NCBI GenBank assembly: GCA_035222895.1
Contig: JAVYIG010001826.1
Coordinates: 20,001-84,000 of the forward strand
Origin: Strongylocentrotus droebachiensis
Lineage: Eukaryota > Echinodermata > Echinoidea > Camarodonta > Strongylocentrotidae
Direction of reading: 5' to 3'
Length of the DNA: 64,000 nt
This document shows, piece by piece, positions 33,936-44,594 of the stretch (positions within the stretch are counted from its first letter, which is position 1; each line of letters begins with the position of its first letter). Below the pieces are notes generated by a model. It was not told the DNA's origin. It ran no database searches and was given only the letters and a program-made list of their open reading frames with translations. Position numbers and translations under genes: made by a program.

Positions 33936-34560
33936 GTAGAACATTCTTTTTGAATTGTATAATCAGCGTCATGATAGCGCTCGAACTGTCGTCTCACTGT
34001 AAAGGTACGTAACAAAAAACGGTTAGATGAAGAGAACTGTATAATGATGATGAGGATGATGATGATAATGATGACGAGGATGACGATGACGATGATGATA
34101 GTGATGATGATGATAATAATGACGTTGATGGTGATGAAGATGGTGATGTTGATGTTGATGATGATGATGATGATGATGATAATTATAGGACATTGATGAT
34201 GGTGGTGATGATGATGATGATGATGATGAAAATGATGTGAACATCATATTAATCCAAGTGAGCTTGGGGATGTTTGTATACAAAATAAATGTTGTAGCAG
34301 TCTGGAAGAACATCCTTTTTGAATTGTATAATCACAGTAATGATATCACTAGAACTGTCGTCTCACTGTAAAGGTACATAACAAAAAACGGTTAGATGAC
34401 GAGGACGAATACGATGATGATGATGATGATGATGATGACGATGATGATAATTATATGACGTTGATGATAGGGGGGGGGGTGATGATGATGATAATGATAT
34501 GACGTTGATGATGGTGATGATGCTGATGATGATGATGATGATGATGTGATTAAGGATATG
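33936..34560. repeat. Local duplication with GAT/GATGAC microsatellite
   Basis: GAATTGTATAATCA and AACTGTCGTCTCACTGTAAA with AACAAAAAACGGTTAGATGA appear at about 33950-34030 and again at about 34320-34400, each followed by a (GAT)n-rich run. The unit is about 370 bp. His-rich or Asp-rich translations are not genes. Confidence 0.75.
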
Positions 34561-34592
34561 ACTGTGTTTCTGTTATGCTCTTCATTTCACAG

Positions 34593-35513
34593 CTCAGTGC
34601 TCAAATCCAGGGGAAACATTGGAGTTTAATAGAAGACCTCAACTACTGAAATCGACAATCTACCCGTGCTCTTGGAAGATTGCTGTTCCAGATCCGGAAC
34701 GCACGTGGCGAATTCAAATCAGAGTGGTGCATGTTGATTTAGAATGTTGTTGCGACAGTGACTATTTATTGATAAAAGATGGTAACCAGTCTCTCTCTAT
34801 ATACTAATATGATTACGTTTCAAAGAGGAATTAGATTGTAAGAATGATTTAATGCATGTCTGGACCATTGAAATGTGGAAGTACCACATGTTGAAGTGAA
34901 AATATTAATGCATTTTTGTAATAAGTTACCCCCGATAATTATTTAGAAGTGGAACAATATTTTTAAAAGATGAAATGACAATAAAGTCCTATACTATAAA
35001 TAGAAAGGTCATGTACACAATCGGTATAATGAAATATTAAACAGTCTCAGTTGCGAATCTAAATGGGGGGGGGGGGGGGGGACAGGGAGCTAGGCACGTG
35101 TCCAATGCGCTACATGAAGGGGAAAAGATTAAATACTGCTAAAAGAATAGGAGGGAAATGAAGAACATTAATTATGCTTCAGGTTAAAGCATACAATAAA
35201 TTGTGTTTCAAAAGCTTTAGATGCGAAATAGTGATTGTAATGATAATCACGAAATCACACACAGCTGACAAGTATAGAGGTTTTACACGTGTCTGGTGCA
35301 AGTTGATATCGTTAGCATTTTTTCACCTCTCGTTTGTTTGATATGAGAAGAATATATAACTTCACAGCAGAGTATTGATACTAATAACTTGCTTACTTGC
35401 TACTTATCAAATAGCTAAGATTAAAGAATTTTGAAGAAAAGTTTTGAGTTTTTTTTTACCAAAAGTGTACTTGGTCTTTACATTAGGAACATAAATAATA
35501 TAAAGACACCTTG

Positions 35514-35574
<61 letters not shown>

Positions 35575-37954
35575 TTCAAACTCTCTCTCTCTCTCTCTAT
35601 GATATATATATATATATCTCCCTCTCCCTACCATCTCTCTTCATCCCGCTCTTGTTTTCTCCTCTAGGTTCCGATTCCGCTGCCAGATCTATAGTTGCAT
35701 TATGCAGTGGCGAAGAACTAATTAACCCGACTACAATAACCAGCAGTGGACCCACTCTCTATGTGGAGTTCATCAATGATGGAGACACCACCTTGGCCGT
35801 GACTGGATCGGGATACTCTTTGCAGTTCGTCTATTTTGGTAGGCGATTTGGGTATAACTCGCCTACTATTTTTTTTTAAAGAACACAATATCATGGGAGA
35901 GAAACATTGATGATCGATCAATCACATCACACGACGTCATACAAATGCTGTTCATCGTCATCATCATCATCATCATGTAGTTAAAACTGTAGAAGATCGT
36001 TTGAACATCTGGAAATTTCTGAGGGGGACCCTTGTAAAGTCGTTGAATGAAACCAACCAATATTATTATCATTATGGTAATGATGATGATGATGATGATA
36101 ATGATGATGATCTTGATCATTATTATTATCAGCAGCAGATAGTAGTATTTACATCCTTCTTTCTAAACAGATTCAAAAGTGTCCTGTCCTGGCGGTTGGT
36201 TTAGCAGACGTGGTTTCTGCTACAAACTCTACCACGAACCGTTACCATGGCAACAAGCAGCATCACGATGTGGGTATGATGGAGGGTTCCTGACATCCAT
36301 AGTTGATCGAGAAGAGAATGACTTCCTTCTAGGTGAGATCATATTAAACTTTTCTGTTGGTATACGCGAATAATTTTAGTAGTAGTAGTAGTAGTAGTAG
36401 TAGTATTGAGGAGGTTGAGGAGGTGGAGGGGAGGAGGAGGTGGTGGTTGAGGTCGAGGACGGGGAGGAGGAGGTGGAGGAGAAGGAGGTTGAGGTTGAAG
36501 AGAAGGAGGAGAGGAGGAGGTTGAGGAGTGGTGGTGGAGGAGGAGGTTGATGGTAGAGGAGGAGGAGGAGGAGGAGGAGGTGGTGGTGGTGGAGGAGGAG
36601 GTTGAGGTCGAGGAGGAGGAGGAGGAGGAGGTTGAGGAGGGGGAGGAGGAGGAGGTGGTGGTGGAGGAGGAGGAGGTTGATGTCGAGGAGGAGGAGGTGG
36701 AGGAGAAAGAGGTTGAGGAGGTTGATGTCGAGGAGGAGGAGGAGGTGGAGGAAAAAGAGGTTGAGGAGGTGGAGGGGAGGAGGAGGTGGTGGTGGAGGAG
36801 GAGGTTGAGGGCGAGGAGGAGGAGGAGGTGGAGGAGAAGGAGGTGGAGGTTGAGGAGGTAGAAGGGAGGAGGAGATGGTGAAGGAGGAGGAGGAGGAGGT
36901 GGTGGTGGAGGAGGAAGAGAAGGAGGTGGAGGGGAAGAGGAGGAGGAGGAGGGGATGGAGGGGAGGAGGAGGTGGTGGTTGGGGAGGTGGAGGGGAGGAG
37001 GAGGTGGAGGGGGGGGGGGTGGTTGAGGAGGAGAAGGAGGAGGTGGTGGGGGAGGAGGAGGAGGTTGATGTCGAGGAGGAGGAGGTTGAGGATAAAGAGG
37101 TTGAGGAGGTGGAGGGGAGGAGGAGGTGGTGGTGGAGGAGGAGGTTGAGGTCGAGGAGGAGGAGGAGAGGAGGTGGAGGAGAAGGAGGAGAGGAGGAGGT
37201 GGAGGGGAGGAGGTTGATGTCGAGGAGGAGGAGGTGAAGGAGAAAGAGGCTGAGGAGGTGGAGGGGAGGAGGTGGTGGTGGAGGAGGAGGTTGAGGTCGA
37301 GGAGGAGGAGGTGGAGGAAAAGGAGGTGGAGGTTGAATAGGAGGAGAAGAGGAGGAGGTTGAGGAGGAGGAGGAGGTGGTGGTGGAGGAGGAAGAGAAGG
37401 AGGTGGAGGGGAAGAAGAGGAGGAGGGTGTGGAGGGGAGGAGGAGGTGGTGGTGAAGGAGGTGGAGGGGAGGAAGAGGTGGAGGGAGGAGGAGGTTGAAG
37501 AGGAGAAGGAGGAGATGAGGAGGAGGAGGAGGAGGAGGAGGAGGTGGTGGGGGAGGAGGAGGAAGTGGTGGAGGAGAAGGAAAAACAGGAGCATACAGTA
37601 CCCGACAAAACTGAATGCACTCTTTAAAAGAAAAATTGAAATACCCTAGCAATGTACTGTATCTGTGGTGTTACTGAGCTGTTTTTATGGAGGTGTGGAT
37701 GTGGATGAGACGTGTCTAGTTCATCGCTAAAGCCGGGGTAATTATAATTGAGCACCAGGAGTGGCAGTATGCCAAATATCATTCCACTATTATTATTATT
37801 ATTGTTTATTATTACCTTTTGTTCAGAATCTTTTGGAAATGAGACATCTTTAGCATGGATAGGAATGAACTCCAGCAGGCGTTGGCTTGATGGTTCCAGT
37901 TCTCTTCATTACAACAAGTAAGTTGTGGTTTATAGGTTTAAACAGTAGCGGTTT

Positions 37955-38004
<50 letters not shown>

Positions 38005-38905
38005 ATAGTAGTATCAAGGTAATATTATTAAGATTATTATTATCTTTGTTATCTTTATTAGTAGTAGTAGAATTTATTGGATAATTTTGTTTAGCACAGG
38101 GCTAATCTGGCACAAGGTCTATTTTATCATTATCATTATCTTTATTTTGTTTATCATCATTATTATTATTATTATACTTGTATAGTTTCAGATACCCGAC
38201 GATAAATGAGTTACGATGTTACACTCTTGAACTGGATAAAAACGGAGCATGGTCTGATTCAAATTGTGAACAAGAACAGAACAACTTTATATGCAAGAAA
38301 ACTCAAGGTTAGTATCACATTTGGTCAAAATCATTATTATTTTTATATTATTACTATTTCCTGTGGGCATCTGTAAAGTGAACCGCAACCTTTGACGTTC
38401 AGATATATGTATCTTGATAAATTATCGTTGTCGTTCAGAATAAGAAATACAAAAGATCATAACCAACACAAAATATCCTACAAGGAAAAGGTAAGGAAAA
38501 CGATGTATCATAATCTCCTACTCGAATTGGTTGCAAAGTAGCATCTATAAGGAGTACGAATTAATTTATTTTTAACGACATCGGCCATAAAAAGAAGGAA
38601 AAAAATCCCATTATAAGATGGAAAATGTACATCATTATAACCCACCTTTCCATTACTCCCTATCTTCATCTGTTCCCTCTTCTCTCTCTTTCTCTCTCTC
38701 TCTCCTCTCTGTCTCTATCTCTCTCCTCTCTGCCTCCCTCTCTGCCTCCCTTCCTCTCTGTCTCTGTCTCTCTCTCTCCCTCTATATCTCTCCTTTATGT
38801 GCCCCCTTTTCGCCTCTCTCTCTCTCTCGCTCTGCCTCTCTCGCTCTGCCTCTCTCTCTCTCCCTCTCTCCTTTCTGTGTCCCCTTTCGCCTCTCTTTCT
38901 CCCCC

Positions 38906-38939
<34 letters not shown>

Positions 38940-39974
38940 GTCTCTCTCTCTCTGCCTCTCCGCCTCTCTTTCTCTCTCTCTCTCTCTCTGCCCCCCTCTC
39001 TCACTCCAGTTTGGCCCGCTTTCACTTCATCTCTACCTCTATGCCTGGTGCTCCGACATATTATGCTCAGGCAACAAAATGCACACTGATTTATCTTATC
39101 AAATAAACAGGGATAAGGTTAGGGTTAGTTATAGTGTTTGATTCGGGGTTGAAATTGAGAAATTATTGTGCAGGATATTGTGTCGGGTCATGCGTCGACC
39201 CTCTTTCTAGGTTTATTTTGCTACAAATCCATGTATTCTGTTTTAAATTAACTCTTAGACGGATCTGGAGGGAGATACTGGACTGCCCTTCATAGCCGAA
39301 AGGGCGACTCCTCGGGTATCAGCGATGTAACTAAAATCCTCATATGGTTCATCGTGGCAGTCATACTCCTTTTGATAGTTTTCTTCCAAGGCAGGCGGGA
39401 AAGCTGCCTATACCCGATCATGAAGGACTGCATGAAAAGCCCTAAAAACTCCTGCGTAGGCTGCATACGCGTAGTGTTGAAACCATGCTCAATATGTATT
39501 GAAACTATCCGCAAATGGTACCAGAGGCGGACGAGGCGAACATCCTCTCCCTGCTCTAGCCAACCTACTACTCCTGAATCAACCAATCGAGCTCCCCTAG
39601 CCCAGATCATATTTCGAAGAGGTTCGACGTCATCAGAAACGGACGATTATCCGCGCAGAGAGTTCGGGACAACGCAGTCGCCGTCGACCTATAGAGATGA
39701 CGTGATTTCGGAGGCTCCTCCCCCATCCTACATTCATGCAGTGGACGATCATCCGCGTAGAGAGTTCGAGACAACGCAGTCGCCGTCGATCCATAGCGAT
39801 GACCATGACGTGAAAAAGGAGGCTGCACCCCCATCCTACATTCATGCATTGGCGCCTACGTTTGACGTTTCATACAATGACCCTAGAGGTTCAGGAACAT
39901 CGATTAATGCTAGAGAATCAATAGCGGCACCCTCATACGAGTTTGCAGTTGCAGGATTTCAAACTACCATTTGA
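34593..39974 (+). CDS. CUB and C-type-lectin domain single-pass receptor (N-terminal exon not found)
   Basis: Exons 34593-34781, 35668-35838, 36171-36332, 37827-37917, 38192-38307, 39259-39974, all with GT/AG borders and matching phases. Exons 1-2 encode a CUB domain (AQCSNPGETLEF, then YPCSWKIAVPD, DYLLIKDGSDS, ALCSGEELI, TLYVEFINDGD). Exons 3-5 encode a C-type lectin domain (CPGGWFSRRGFCYKLYHEPL, WIGMNSSRRWLDGSS, GAWSDSNCEQEQNNFICKK). The EPN/QPD sugar-binding motif is not visible, so calcium-dependent sugar binding is doubtful. Exon 6 supplies the transmembrane helix and tail. The likely role is a cell-surface recognition or scavenger-type receptor. A signal-peptide exon ending in phase 1 must lie upstream; I could not identify it. 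Confidence 0.85.
35515..35640 (+). repeat. CT microsatellite before CUB exon 2
   Basis: (CT)n with a short (AC)n and (AT)n part, ending about 30 bp before the acceptor TTTTCTCCTCTAG at 35667. It probably contributes to the polypyrimidine tract. Confidence 0.8.
36378..37580. repeat. 1.2-kb GGA/GGT purine-rich tract
   Basis: The plus strand is almost only G, A and T in GGA, GGT and GAG triplets, with longer imperfect units such as GAGGAGGTTGATGTCGAGGA recurring near 36665, 36720, 37058 and 37205. It lies in the intron that splits the lectin domain. Long open frames on either strand are composition artefacts (poly-Pro/Ser/Leu and poly-Glu/Arg). It starts after a (TAG)n run. Confidence 0.9.
37956..38010. 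repeat. (TAG)n microsatellite
   Basis: About 16 copies of TAG in the intron between lectin exons 4 and 5. Confidence 0.85.
38660..39010 (+). repeat. CT-rich microsatellite, about 350 bp
   Basis: Interrupted (CT)n with CTGC and CCCT variants, in the intron before the transmembrane exon. Overlapping open frames in several registers are repeat artefacts. Confidence 0.85.
39259..39974 (+). CDS. Lectin-receptor last exon: TM helix and PPSY-repeat tail
   Basis: Acceptor AACTCTTAG. After a short extracellular stalk comes a helix ILIWFIVAVILLLIVFF, then a Cys-rich, basic juxtamembrane part (RRESCLYPIMKDCMK, NSCVGCIRVV, CSICIETIRKW). The tail carries a duplicated unit of about 34 residues starting at 39642 and 39744 (DDYPRREFGTTQSPS / DDHPRREFETTQSPS). 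Each ends in PPSY (APPPSYIHA, APPSYIHA), and a third, decayed copy is APSYEFAV. PPxY motifs bind WW domains, for example of Nedd4-type ubiquitin ligases. The last residues TTI fit a class I PDZ ligand. The stop is at 39972-39974. Confidence 0.85.
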
Positions 39975-40039
39975 ACATTCATATTACGCAACATTGTTTT
40001 AAAGAGAGCAACACGATTTATCATCCATTCTACTTGGCA

Positions 40040-41480
40040 CAAATTTATAATTGTATTTATTATTTGATTCATTTCGTTTTATTTCAACGGGGTAGCCCAT
40101 CAGTAGTTCAATAAATGTAAACTCAGTAAGTAAAACAAAATCAAGAAAATCAAACATAAACAAATTTTGAAAATAATTCCTTTTATCGTAGTAACAGTGT
40201 GTCGAATCATAAGTATACATAATTTGTAACTTGTAGGATAATTGTGAGAGACACAGTAATCTGTAATTGGTAAGCACTATATATTCAAGTTTGTGACAGA
40301 CTCCATATTTGCTTTCACTATATGTTTTGGGATTGCTTACATTTTTCTCAAATAACTTGTGCAAAAGGACTGCTTCGTTTGGGCATTTCGTACTCAACTA
40401 AATAGGTAATTGTTCCAGATAATTGCACCTTTAAGAGAAAAGGCCCTTCTTCCATTTTCAGTTTTAACTTTTGGGATGACTAATCCACGAGTATAAGATA
40501 TTCTATTTCTATAACGATGTGTTGTTGCAGACTGTTACATTATCTTGAAGATATGAGGGGCAATTACCGTTCATAATATCGAACATAAGTTTACATTTCT
40601 GGAATTGCCAATGTTTTTCCATGTTCATCCACTTGAGTTTTGAGATAATCTTTGAGCCTGGGGTAGGAAGATTAATTTGGAGAACTTTCCTAGCCATCTG
40701 TTTATGCAAATCAATCAGTATATCCCGAAGACCTTGATTACAATTTGACCATGAGGTGCAACAACAGTCAAACCATGGTAATACCAGGGAGGTAAGACAT
40801 TATTTTGCTAATAACTTGACACTGTCTATTGTTATATATTTCCCGACACGTCTCAATAGTGCCAACCTTGAAGCAATTTTACTGGAAGTATGCTTAATGT
40901 GTTCATTCCAGTTAAGGTGCTGGTCCAACCACACCCCAAGATATTTCACAATTGTTTTACATGTCTAATTTGCAGACCATCTTTCTTCTGAGTTATGTCG
41001 ATTGGTGCCTCAATATATCGTAGTCTTTTGGGTTTCCCTAGAAGTAAGAATTTGATTTAACCCTGTCTAGATCACTATTCAATGTACTCTCTATGTCCTT
41101 TGGGCTCTGGACACAATCGCCGTATCATCGGCATACAACATCACCTTACTATGTTCAACGCTATCGGGCAGATCATGCATAAAGTGGGTGAACAATAGGG
41201 GTCCGAGTATCGAACCTTGAGGTACTCCTGACTGTAGACCTGTAAATCAGATCTTGCCCTTTGCACCAGTGACAGTGGGTACGCACTGATAACGACCTTT
41301 TAAATACGATTCGAACCACGATAGTGTGTTACCACGTACACCAGCACTTGTGTATAACTTCTCGTGCATCTGGCAATGGTCAACGGAATTAAAGGCCTTT
41401 CGTATATTTAAAATTACAGTCCCTGTTAATTTACCACTTTCAATATTCCTGTGCAGGTTATCGCTAACATAATTTATGTC
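40040..41480 (-). mobile_element. 5'-truncated LINE (CR1/Jockey-like), minus strand
   Basis: On the minus strand, in order: [17 protein letters not shown] (about 41240-41190), the catalytic [17 protein letters not shown] (about 41150-41100), and a C-terminal part with LKWMNMEKHWQFQKCKLM and NCPSYLQDN (about 40640-40530). The 3' end near 40060 reads TACCCCGTTGAAATAAAAC. The frame is broken in several places, so it is an inactive copy. It lies tail to tail with the lectin-receptor gene. Confidence 0.8.
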
Positions 41481-43015
41481 AATAATTAAAACATCGTAAT
41501 ACTTAAAGTTAATATAAAACCGTTTAATGAAAATAATTTATTTGCATTTTGTACCTCATGCACGCTGCCGGTTGACCTTCAAAATTCTTAATAATGTACG
41601 TTTTTCTGCCGATAATTATGAACCAATAAATAGCTAACTGCAAACTCACTCGACAGTCATATGCTACACGATCACCGTTGTGAGTATTTAATATTAATGA
41701 TCTGTGTATCTGGTATTGTGTAAGAAATATACCGAAACAATTTTATGAATTGCATACTTTGGTTAAAATGGTTGGCCTACTCTTTTGGTAAAACCTACGT
41801 CCAATCTTTACACTTGTCCCTGTTTCAATAATGATTATACGATTATGAACGGTCGTGTAAAATTCATGACTGGTGTAATAGTTGGAATGTTTTTCACTAA
41901 TAAGAATGTAATTTGAGATTTGAGGCATCAGATGTTTTCCTCACAAACAATAACTTGTCAAACTAATATGTATCTCAATCCTTTCCTTGGTTGAAAAGTT
42001 AGGCATTCAGAATAATGTTTTGCTGATTTTTAGTTTCTCATTGAAGCACAAGATAAGACACAACATATTCGAAATTTCGTTTCTAACGTACTTTCTACAT
42101 GTATGTCAAAGCTGACAATGTGAAATAAAAACAAAAAACAAAAAGCGATCAATAAATCTTCTGTTGAAGCCAGAAGGTCGTTGAACTCATATCATTTTAC
42201 ATCGAAGTAATGCCCTTCTGGCTCTCAAAAAGATGGCATGTACAAAGAGCAAGAATGTGAATCATCTGACTCTATGTGGTTTTGTTAGTTTATTGAACTT
42301 TGCTTCAGGCTAGCAAAAGTTTAGCAAATTGTCATGTTATTTTGTCACCCCCATGTAGTACACACGTACACAACTAACTTTTGTTAATTACATAGGCTTT
42401 TATAATATGTTAAGTGGAATAAAAAGCTGACTTTTACAGAATATTTACATTAAGAGTTCAAGTACTCGCACACACTCGTTAAAATTCAAAAGCTACAATT
42501 GCTTGATCCGCCGTTGTTGACTTACTAATCAACAGTAGTTTGGTATCATCAAAGATTCGGACACTCAGACTTCAGACTATGAACCTTACTTCCATCACCT
42601 ACGCACCTCCATTGTATACTAGGTCTTAAATGCTCACATTGATAACGATAACGTTTCGAGCATGCAAGGAGGACCGATTTCTTGATATCATACCAGTTAA
42701 ACCCGCCTAGTTGAGCTTGTGAACTTCTATACCGGATAAGGTTGGACGATATGCTCCATGTTAACCAAGAGTTCTTTTCATCTTGTTACGGCACTATCCC
42801 TGGGTCTCAGTTTTGGGGAAAACATTAAACAAACTCTTGAACACTGTAATACAGATGTAGGACCTTTTCCTCTTTGGTTCGGATAGTCAAGGTAAGCTGA
42901 AATTGTTTTGAATGTTAAAATGTGGTAGGGTACTTGAAGTGCGTACAAGGACAATAACCTCCCGGAAAATTACCCCCGAGGACAAGCTGAAGTCAGTGAA
43001 GGAGAAAAAGAGAGC
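41481..43015. other. Intergenic, nothing recognised
   Basis: AT-rich sequence without a convincing exon or repeat family. Confidence 0.4.
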
Positions 43016-43340
43016 TTGATTTGATTTGATTTATTTACCAACAGCAATACATTTCATACATTTTATACAATAATTACATATACAGGAAGAGAAACTATTG
43101 GTTGGTAAAAGGGGCCAGATAATAGCACATGTGCTAGTCGAGCCTAACCCCTTAAACAGCTAAACAAAGTATTTTGGTACAAATCAGTTTAGAGAATGTA
43201 ACAAAACAAAAAATAATGAATTTACTTTTACAATCGATGCTTTAAAAAAAATAAAAAAAAGAATCAGTACTCAACAATGTCTTACAATAAACAAAGTTAA
43301 CAAACTAATAATGTAAAATATGAATTATGATAGATAGATT
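43016..43340 (-). mobile_element. LINE 3' end
   Basis: On the minus strand it ends GGTAAATAAATCAAATCAAA TC, an AATAAA-like signal and pentamer tail. The sequence resembles, by general pattern, the insertion at 9208-9487 (GGGGCCAGATAATAGCACAT against GGCCAAATGGCC). No coding part is retained. Confidence 0.5.
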
Positions 43341-43417
43341 AGAGGAGTTGTATAGATGTGGTGGAGTTTCGGAGATGACGTCAAAAACAGGTTGAACGAG
43401 ATAATGGAAGAAAATCA

Positions 43418-43645
43418 CCTTGAACCATAATGCATGGCCCTACAGAGGAATTGTTCCTGTTGGGGACCGGGGTTAAATGCAATGAATTATTGATAATTTT
43501 TTAGCATTTTCTTAGTTTTTTTGTATTTGTGGGGGGACGACGTACCCTCGCCCCCGCTGCGTAAAGTCATAATTCAGTGGCAAAGCAATGTCCTCGTTAC
43601 TATGAGGCCCCTCAATAAAAACCGTGTCGATTAGCTATATTTTAA
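43418..43645. repeat. Dispersed repeat H, copy 2
   Basis: Matches 12335-12560: CCTTGAACCATAATGCATGG, GACGTACCCTCGCCCCC, and AACCGTGTCGAT near the right end. Confidence 0.6.
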
Positions 43646-43659
43646 TTATATTATAATTT

Positions 43660-44470
43660 TAAAAAATTAATTCAATTGTCTTTTCTTCAAAATCTTCTCG
43701 CTCGGTAGCTACGCTCCCTCGCATAATATCCTTCAAAATGTACAAGTAAATATTGTAGAAAAGTGAAGTATGAAAAAAGTAAATTGCTTGTTTTTTTACT
43801 ATAGTTTTGCTAAGGAATGTATTTTTTTAATACAACAAAACTTCAAAAACCTGTGAGAGGGTGATCATTTCCGTCACCTTCACCCCTCTCGTTCACTATG
43901 CTCCGTCGCACTGGCGTACTGATGGGGGAGGCTTGGGGGTAGTTGCTCTCCCCCAATAAAAATCAAACGTGGTTTATTTCTAATTCGATACCAGTGATTT
44001 AGAAATGTTGCTGAAATGGCATGTTTTTTCCCTGAGCTTCCGTGTACTCTGCCCCCTGGATCCACCAAGGGCCCTAAGGCGCGCCCCTGGTCGCTCATCT
44101 GACCGTAATTAAATGCCCTAAAACCCCAGAGCTTCTGGGGGCTCCGTCCCCTGGACCCCACTCCAATTAGTCACCTGCATGCCAGTGTCACAAATATAGT
44201 ATCAAAGTTATGCTAATGTAACCGTAAATGCCTAAACCCCATGAGCTTCATGGGGCTACGCCCCTTGATCCCCGCCTGGGCTTTGCCCCTGGACCCTACG
44301 CCAATTTACGCTTCACTTGCTTCGCTCGCTTTGCTCTATCTGATCGTAAATATGTGAGCCTCTCCCCTCCACTTTGAAAAACGTTCCGCGAGGCCTGCAA
44401 GTAAAGATGTAAGAGTGGGGGTATGCGGATTTTTTCTTCCCCCCCCCCCCGCCAATGTTTTTTGCTCAAT
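43660..44470. repeat. GC-richer repeat-word region upstream of TRIM A
   Basis: Recurring short phrases such as GGGGGCTCCGTCCCCTGGAC (44138), GGGGCTACGCCCCTTGATCC (44250), and TTGCTTCGCTCGCTTTGCTC (44318) with CTCGTTCACTATGCTCCGTC (43889). These look like layered remnants of one dispersed element. No gene is seen. Confidence 0.5.
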
Positions 44471-44583
44471 ACGCCACTGCTCCCTCGTCCTTCGCATTTC
44501 GCCCCCTCTTTAATACCGACATATGAATTAAAGCTACATTAACTACTGTGTTGTTTCCTTTTCTTTTATCTCGTATTGCTGTA

Positions 44584-44594
44584 GAATTCGAATC
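44584..44594 (+). promoter_or_regulatory. 5' UTR splice acceptor of TRIM A
   Basis: Pyrimidine-rich TTGTTTCCTTTTCTTTTATC then TTGCTGTAG|AATTCGAATC before ATG. The equivalent place before TRIM B reads ATCCGATAG|AAATCGAATC. Conservation in both copies supports a real 3' splice site and a single coding exon. Confidence 0.6.

Noticed and set aside
33972-34005. First exon of the lectin receptor (ATG ATA GCG CTC ... AAAG|GTACGT)
   Set aside because: The phase would fit the exon at 34593, but the peptide is not a signal sequence and the segment belongs to a local duplication.
34023-34313. His-rich open frame on the minus strand
   Set aside because: Translation of (GAT)n microsatellite in a duplicated non-coding segment.
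36339-37652. Long open frames on both strands (over 400 residues, poly-Pro/Ser/Leu or poly-Glu/Arg)
   Set aside because: They follow from the GGA/GGT triplet tract. All registers are open, there is no codon signal, and the stretch lies in an intron of the lectin receptor.
38618-39141. Ser/Leu-rich open frames
   Set aside because: These are CT microsatellite translated in several frames, with no conserved domain.
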